Assembly: GCF_963678635.1 (NCBI RefSeq)
Contig: NC_087065.1
Location: 15,353,853 to 15,413,852 of the forward strand
Direction of reading: 5' to 3'
Source of the DNA: Symsagittifera roscoffensis
Lineage: Eukaryota; Xenacoelomorpha; Acoela; Convolutidae
Length of the DNA: 60,000 bases
Of this stretch, positions 57,021-60,000 are shown in pieces. Made by a program: the position numbers and the translations under genes. The notes beneath the pieces were generated by a model that searched no databases, was not told the origin of the DNA, and was given only the letters and a program-made list of their open reading frames with translations. Position 1 is the stretch's first letter. Each line of letters begins with the position of its first letter.

Positions 57021-59016
57021 CAATGTATGTGAAGTCTAAACCACTACCAAAGTACCCGAGCAAGGAATTGATAGATTTATAGTGCTATCAGAAATTTTTG
57101 TTAAATTCTATGTATTAAATTATCAAAAGTTGTCTGAAGAAAACGCCAAACCAGGCATAAACAATCTGTTTATTCTTTTAAATATGTTGAACAGCCAGTT
57201 GCTATAGAATATCAACTGCATTTGCAAAGCAGTTGTAGTAAAACCAAAAGTAAGGTAGAGCTTGTTAAAAATTTGTCTGATAATGTCACAAAAAATATTG
57301 CAAAATGACTCGATGAATTTGTAAAAACTATATTGGATATCAACTTTTGCAACTGATGCATTTTCAATACATTAAAACCTTCTGATTTTTTTTTCATTGA
57401 AAACTTACTTAAGCAATCTTCTTGCCAAATATCCAACTAAGAAAGACGTGTTACAATTATTAAAGATCGGAGGTTCGAGGCCCACTATAAACAGTGCTCG
57501 TTGTCTGAGGATGATGCAGCATTACAAAAAATAGCATACAAAAATTTAATGTCCCTTGATGATAAATCGTCTTATAAGACTAAGTTCAAAAGATTTTAGA
57601 AATTGATTGTAATCTGTAGCACTAAAACAGATTTGCTCTTTCATCTTTCTTGAATAATTTAATGAAGTGCTTCAATCGAAAAAAAATTGTTTCCCATTTT
57701 TAATTTGCTATTCTGCTTTTAGTCGACATAATTCTTAAATTGTAACATACTTGACATCTTAATTAGCTTTTAATTAGCGCCATTTTTCTGCAGAGTACAA
57801 TTAAATGCGCGCTTTGTCCACTCAAAAATGAATAAAAAGCAAAAAGACCAATTAGTTGTTTTTTCAAAGCAATTTGATTCATTTTTTCAATTTTTTCTGC
57901 CTTGACGCTTAGCGTCCTCAACGCTTAATTCATTTTAATTTACTTTTATCTACAATTTTGAGCACTTTCAGCGGAAGTTAATGCATGTTAGTTGCAATTA
58001 GTAGTCATCCCAATTCAACCCCCAACCCCCCACTCCCCTCCTGCCATCATCATTCCTCCAACCTGCTCTCAGCCAAACAGCTCGACAATTTTCCATCTCT
58101 GAAAATATCAATCAAAAGCGGCGGTTTGTTTCTTCAGATGGAAAGGTTGAATGAATTGCAGCAATTGTAGATTTTACAAGTGTGGCAAAGTCGAAATGAT
58201 GTTAATTTTTTTCAATTAGCGCTAATCGCCGTTGAAAAGAAATTGATTTTTGGCCGCCACTAATGTCACCGTTGCCGCTGCTCTGTTATATCAGCTCTTT
58301 TCTGTTGCAATTTTAGTTGTGCTGCCTTAATTTCCCAACCGTAATTGTTCTACAGGTACTGGTATATAGAAGTACCCTGTTACTTTTTGCCTTCGACTGA
58401 ATAACCCCCCCCCCCCTCGCCGCCCATAATCTTCTACTCCTCCTCCCGCCCCTCTCTGTAAGATAACTCAACCAGTTGTGTCATTACCGGGTCCTCTTAA
58501 TTCTCAGTCGGTTGTTCCAAATACCTGAATGGATAAAGGGCAAATTACCTTATTTTGTTCCATAAATTTCAACTCAAAGCGAGCAGTCGTGTAGTCTAAT
58601 TGAATTAACTAATGGATTAGAAGAAAACGCAAATTTAGGCAAATTTTGGGAAATTTATTGCCGTCTTATCTCATTTCGCTCCTGCGCTTTGCTCCCAAAT
58701 TCTGCCCAAATTGAGCCCAATTTGCCATTTCTGGGCTTCTTGCGGTGCCATTACTGTTTGGCAATTTAGATCTGGCCTCTAATTTGGAACAGTGCCGGCC
58801 GCCGACCGACCCGTGTGCAGTTTACGGCTCCTCAAGCCTCGCATTCTGAAGCAATCTGCTCTAAACCCTTTTAATTCCTGACAATTTACTTTTAATTATT
58901 TCACCTGCGGGTAAACATAGTCCTAGCTTGTAACTCAATACACAAATTTACCCTGCTCCGCTGCGGCTTCAAAAAGACAGAAATGGCTGATATGTACTTT
59001 GGGTGTATACCAATGA
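57021..59016. other. mostly unique noncoding DNA
   Basis: No gene is supported. 57700-58900 lacks the window's transposon families, is richer in TTAATTAGCGC-type words and has CT-rich patches (58020-58060, 58405-58450). It lies directly upstream of two putative exons, so it may be 5' or intronic sequence of a gene to the right. Confidence 0.3.
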
Positions 59017-59216
59017 CAAACCAGGAGATTAGTCAAGCATTTAACATTTCAAAATTGGAAAATTATTAGAAACAAAATTGTGACATTTGGCATTGTAGCT
59101 GAAATCTTTAATCAGTTTGAGGTAAGTTTATTATCAGTTCCTTTTGCTTCTAATTGTTTATTTTCAGATCGCTGCTGCTCTCACAAAATTACAAGTAAAA
59201 AGAGTAATATTCACTG
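59017..59216 (+). CDS. two small putative exons with a 46-bp intron
   Basis: An open segment ends at TTTGAG|GTAAGT (59121). A TTTTCAG acceptor at 59167 restarts the same frame (phase 0) as ATCGCTGCTGCTCTC.., which ends at ACTG|GTATGA (59216, phase 1). The join reads ..TFGIVAEIFNQFE then IAAALTKLQVKRVIFTG. Both splice sites match consensus well and the intron is very short. The 5' limit (first in-frame stop at 59014) and later exons are not identified. No domain recognised. Confidence 0.35.
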
Positions 59217-60000
59217 GTATGAAACTTTTTACTTTGAACCTTAACTGAAAACTAGGGGCGGATCGAGGGGGCGGGGCAAATCATAGCTTTTTTACGCGAA
59301 GCATTATGAAGACCCTTCTTTTCTATAAGCAGGTGAACTTTCGAAGAAACAGGCCAAAAATAATGTTTGACATTGGAAAAATTTGAAATAAAATTGTGTT
59401 TTGTTGGCGGATTCCTCTAAAATTTAACATTTTTTTAGAAAATTAGAAGGATTTTTTGATTTGTCAATCAGAATGGGACGTCGTAAGGGCAGTACCAAAA
59501 GTGGACCTAACTGAGTGATCAAGGGCTAGATCCCCGAAAAGAGATAGAGAGTCCGCTTTCTGCTAATAACAACTTTTTTTTTGAAAATGAACAAGGAGCT
59601 TTGATCAGCCACGGCTTTTTTCTTGTTCGTTTCTTTTTTTTCTTTGCAAAATTTTCGAAATCTGTGAAAAATGATTCAGCAGAAACAGTTGAAACAAAAA
59701 TTGTACATGATTTTTCAGTCGAAACGCGAGAAACCGATACATGATCATTTGTTCCGCTGCCAAATCTTTAGGGAGTTCAAATAATGTTTTGTGATTATTT
59801 GCTATGTTAGCTGCCCATTCTATAGCAAGTATTCTGACCGAATTGTTCTCCGACAGACTTTGCTCTTTTCTGAGGGGATTGAATACATTTATGAATGGTA
59901 GGGTGAGCAGAAACCATCCCCAACCAGGGAGACCTGTGCCATCCCTCAACCAAAATTTCGGTAAACTGCCTTCCAAACTTTAGTCTAAAATGACCGTTGA
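59217..60000. other. intron-like or intergenic tail
   Basis: Begins after the donor at 59217. A hAT-like MITE end (AGGGGCGGATCGAGGGGGCGGGG) lies at 59255-59277, without a visible partner. The minus strand has a 123-codon open stretch (59605-59976) without an early ATG. Confidence 0.35.

Noticed and set aside
57461-57490. GGTTCGAGGCCC, B-box-like, possible tRNA or SINE
   Set aside because: No A box or cloverleaf can be drawn around it.
59605-59976. 123-codon minus-strand ORF near the right edge
   Set aside because: No ATG in the first two thirds, a stop just upstream and no recognised domain. It could be an exon but the evidence is too thin.

Overview
This is AT-rich nuclear DNA from a multicellular eukaryote, most likely an invertebrate metazoan. 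The signs are spliced exons with GT..AG borders, an APE-type and a restriction-like-endonuclease-type non-LTR retrotransposon, a decayed Ty3/Gypsy element, hAT-like and Tc1/mariner-like MITEs, Helitron2/Helentron-like elements and a tetranucleotide microsatellite more than 3 kb long. No bacterial or phage organisation is seen. The phylum cannot be set from the sequence alone.

Layout. 1-2.8 kb: an ORF entering from the left edge and broken by one stop, a hypothetical minus-strand ORF and an LTR-like block. 2.85-3.69 kb: a Helentron-like element. 3.8-4.6 kb: a short spliced gene with a ZU5-like stretch. 5.8-7.95 kb: a dead APE-type non-LTR retrotransposon on the minus strand. 9.35-9.94 kb: a twice-frameshifted gene remnant. 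10.7-11.8 kb: MITEs with CCCGCA ends. 12.6-14.15 kb: a spliced, unrecognised gene. 14.87-18.3 kb: nested and tandem Helentron-like elements. 18.48-21.74 kb: a 9-bp microsatellite followed directly by an intact 1023-codon reverse transcriptase with a C-terminal restriction-like endonuclease. 24.0-26.16 kb: a 2.17-kb terminal-inverted-repeat element built of ATCGATTTAAATCGATTT arrays and minisatellites. 30.1-33.24 kb: the (ATGT)n array, ending in a 200-N assembly gap. 33.4-34.5 kb: CGGAATCCGC-rich repeats. 35.69-40.72 kb: a dead Ty3/Gypsy element on the minus strand. 41.6-42.7 kb: a repeat pair. 45.3 and 53.3 kb: two fold-back elements of one family. 46.1-46.4 kb: a CTCGACC minisatellite. 48.65-53.07 kb: a near-identical 2.1-kb tandem duplication with a 432-bp hAT-like MITE in each unit. 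47.8 and 54.3 kb: two more Helentron-like elements. 55-56.1 kb: more CCCGCA MITEs. 57-59.2 kb: mostly unique noncoding DNA with two small putative exons near the right edge.

The genes do not form an operon or pathway. The window reads as a transposon graveyard with a few host exons. The only long intact mobile coding region is the RT-endonuclease at 18.7-21.7 kb. The most informative structures are the Helentron-like family, which has subterminal inverted repeats, a 3' hairpin and an insertion that can be compared with empty paralogous sites, and the tandem duplication whose unit boundary lies at a MITE end.
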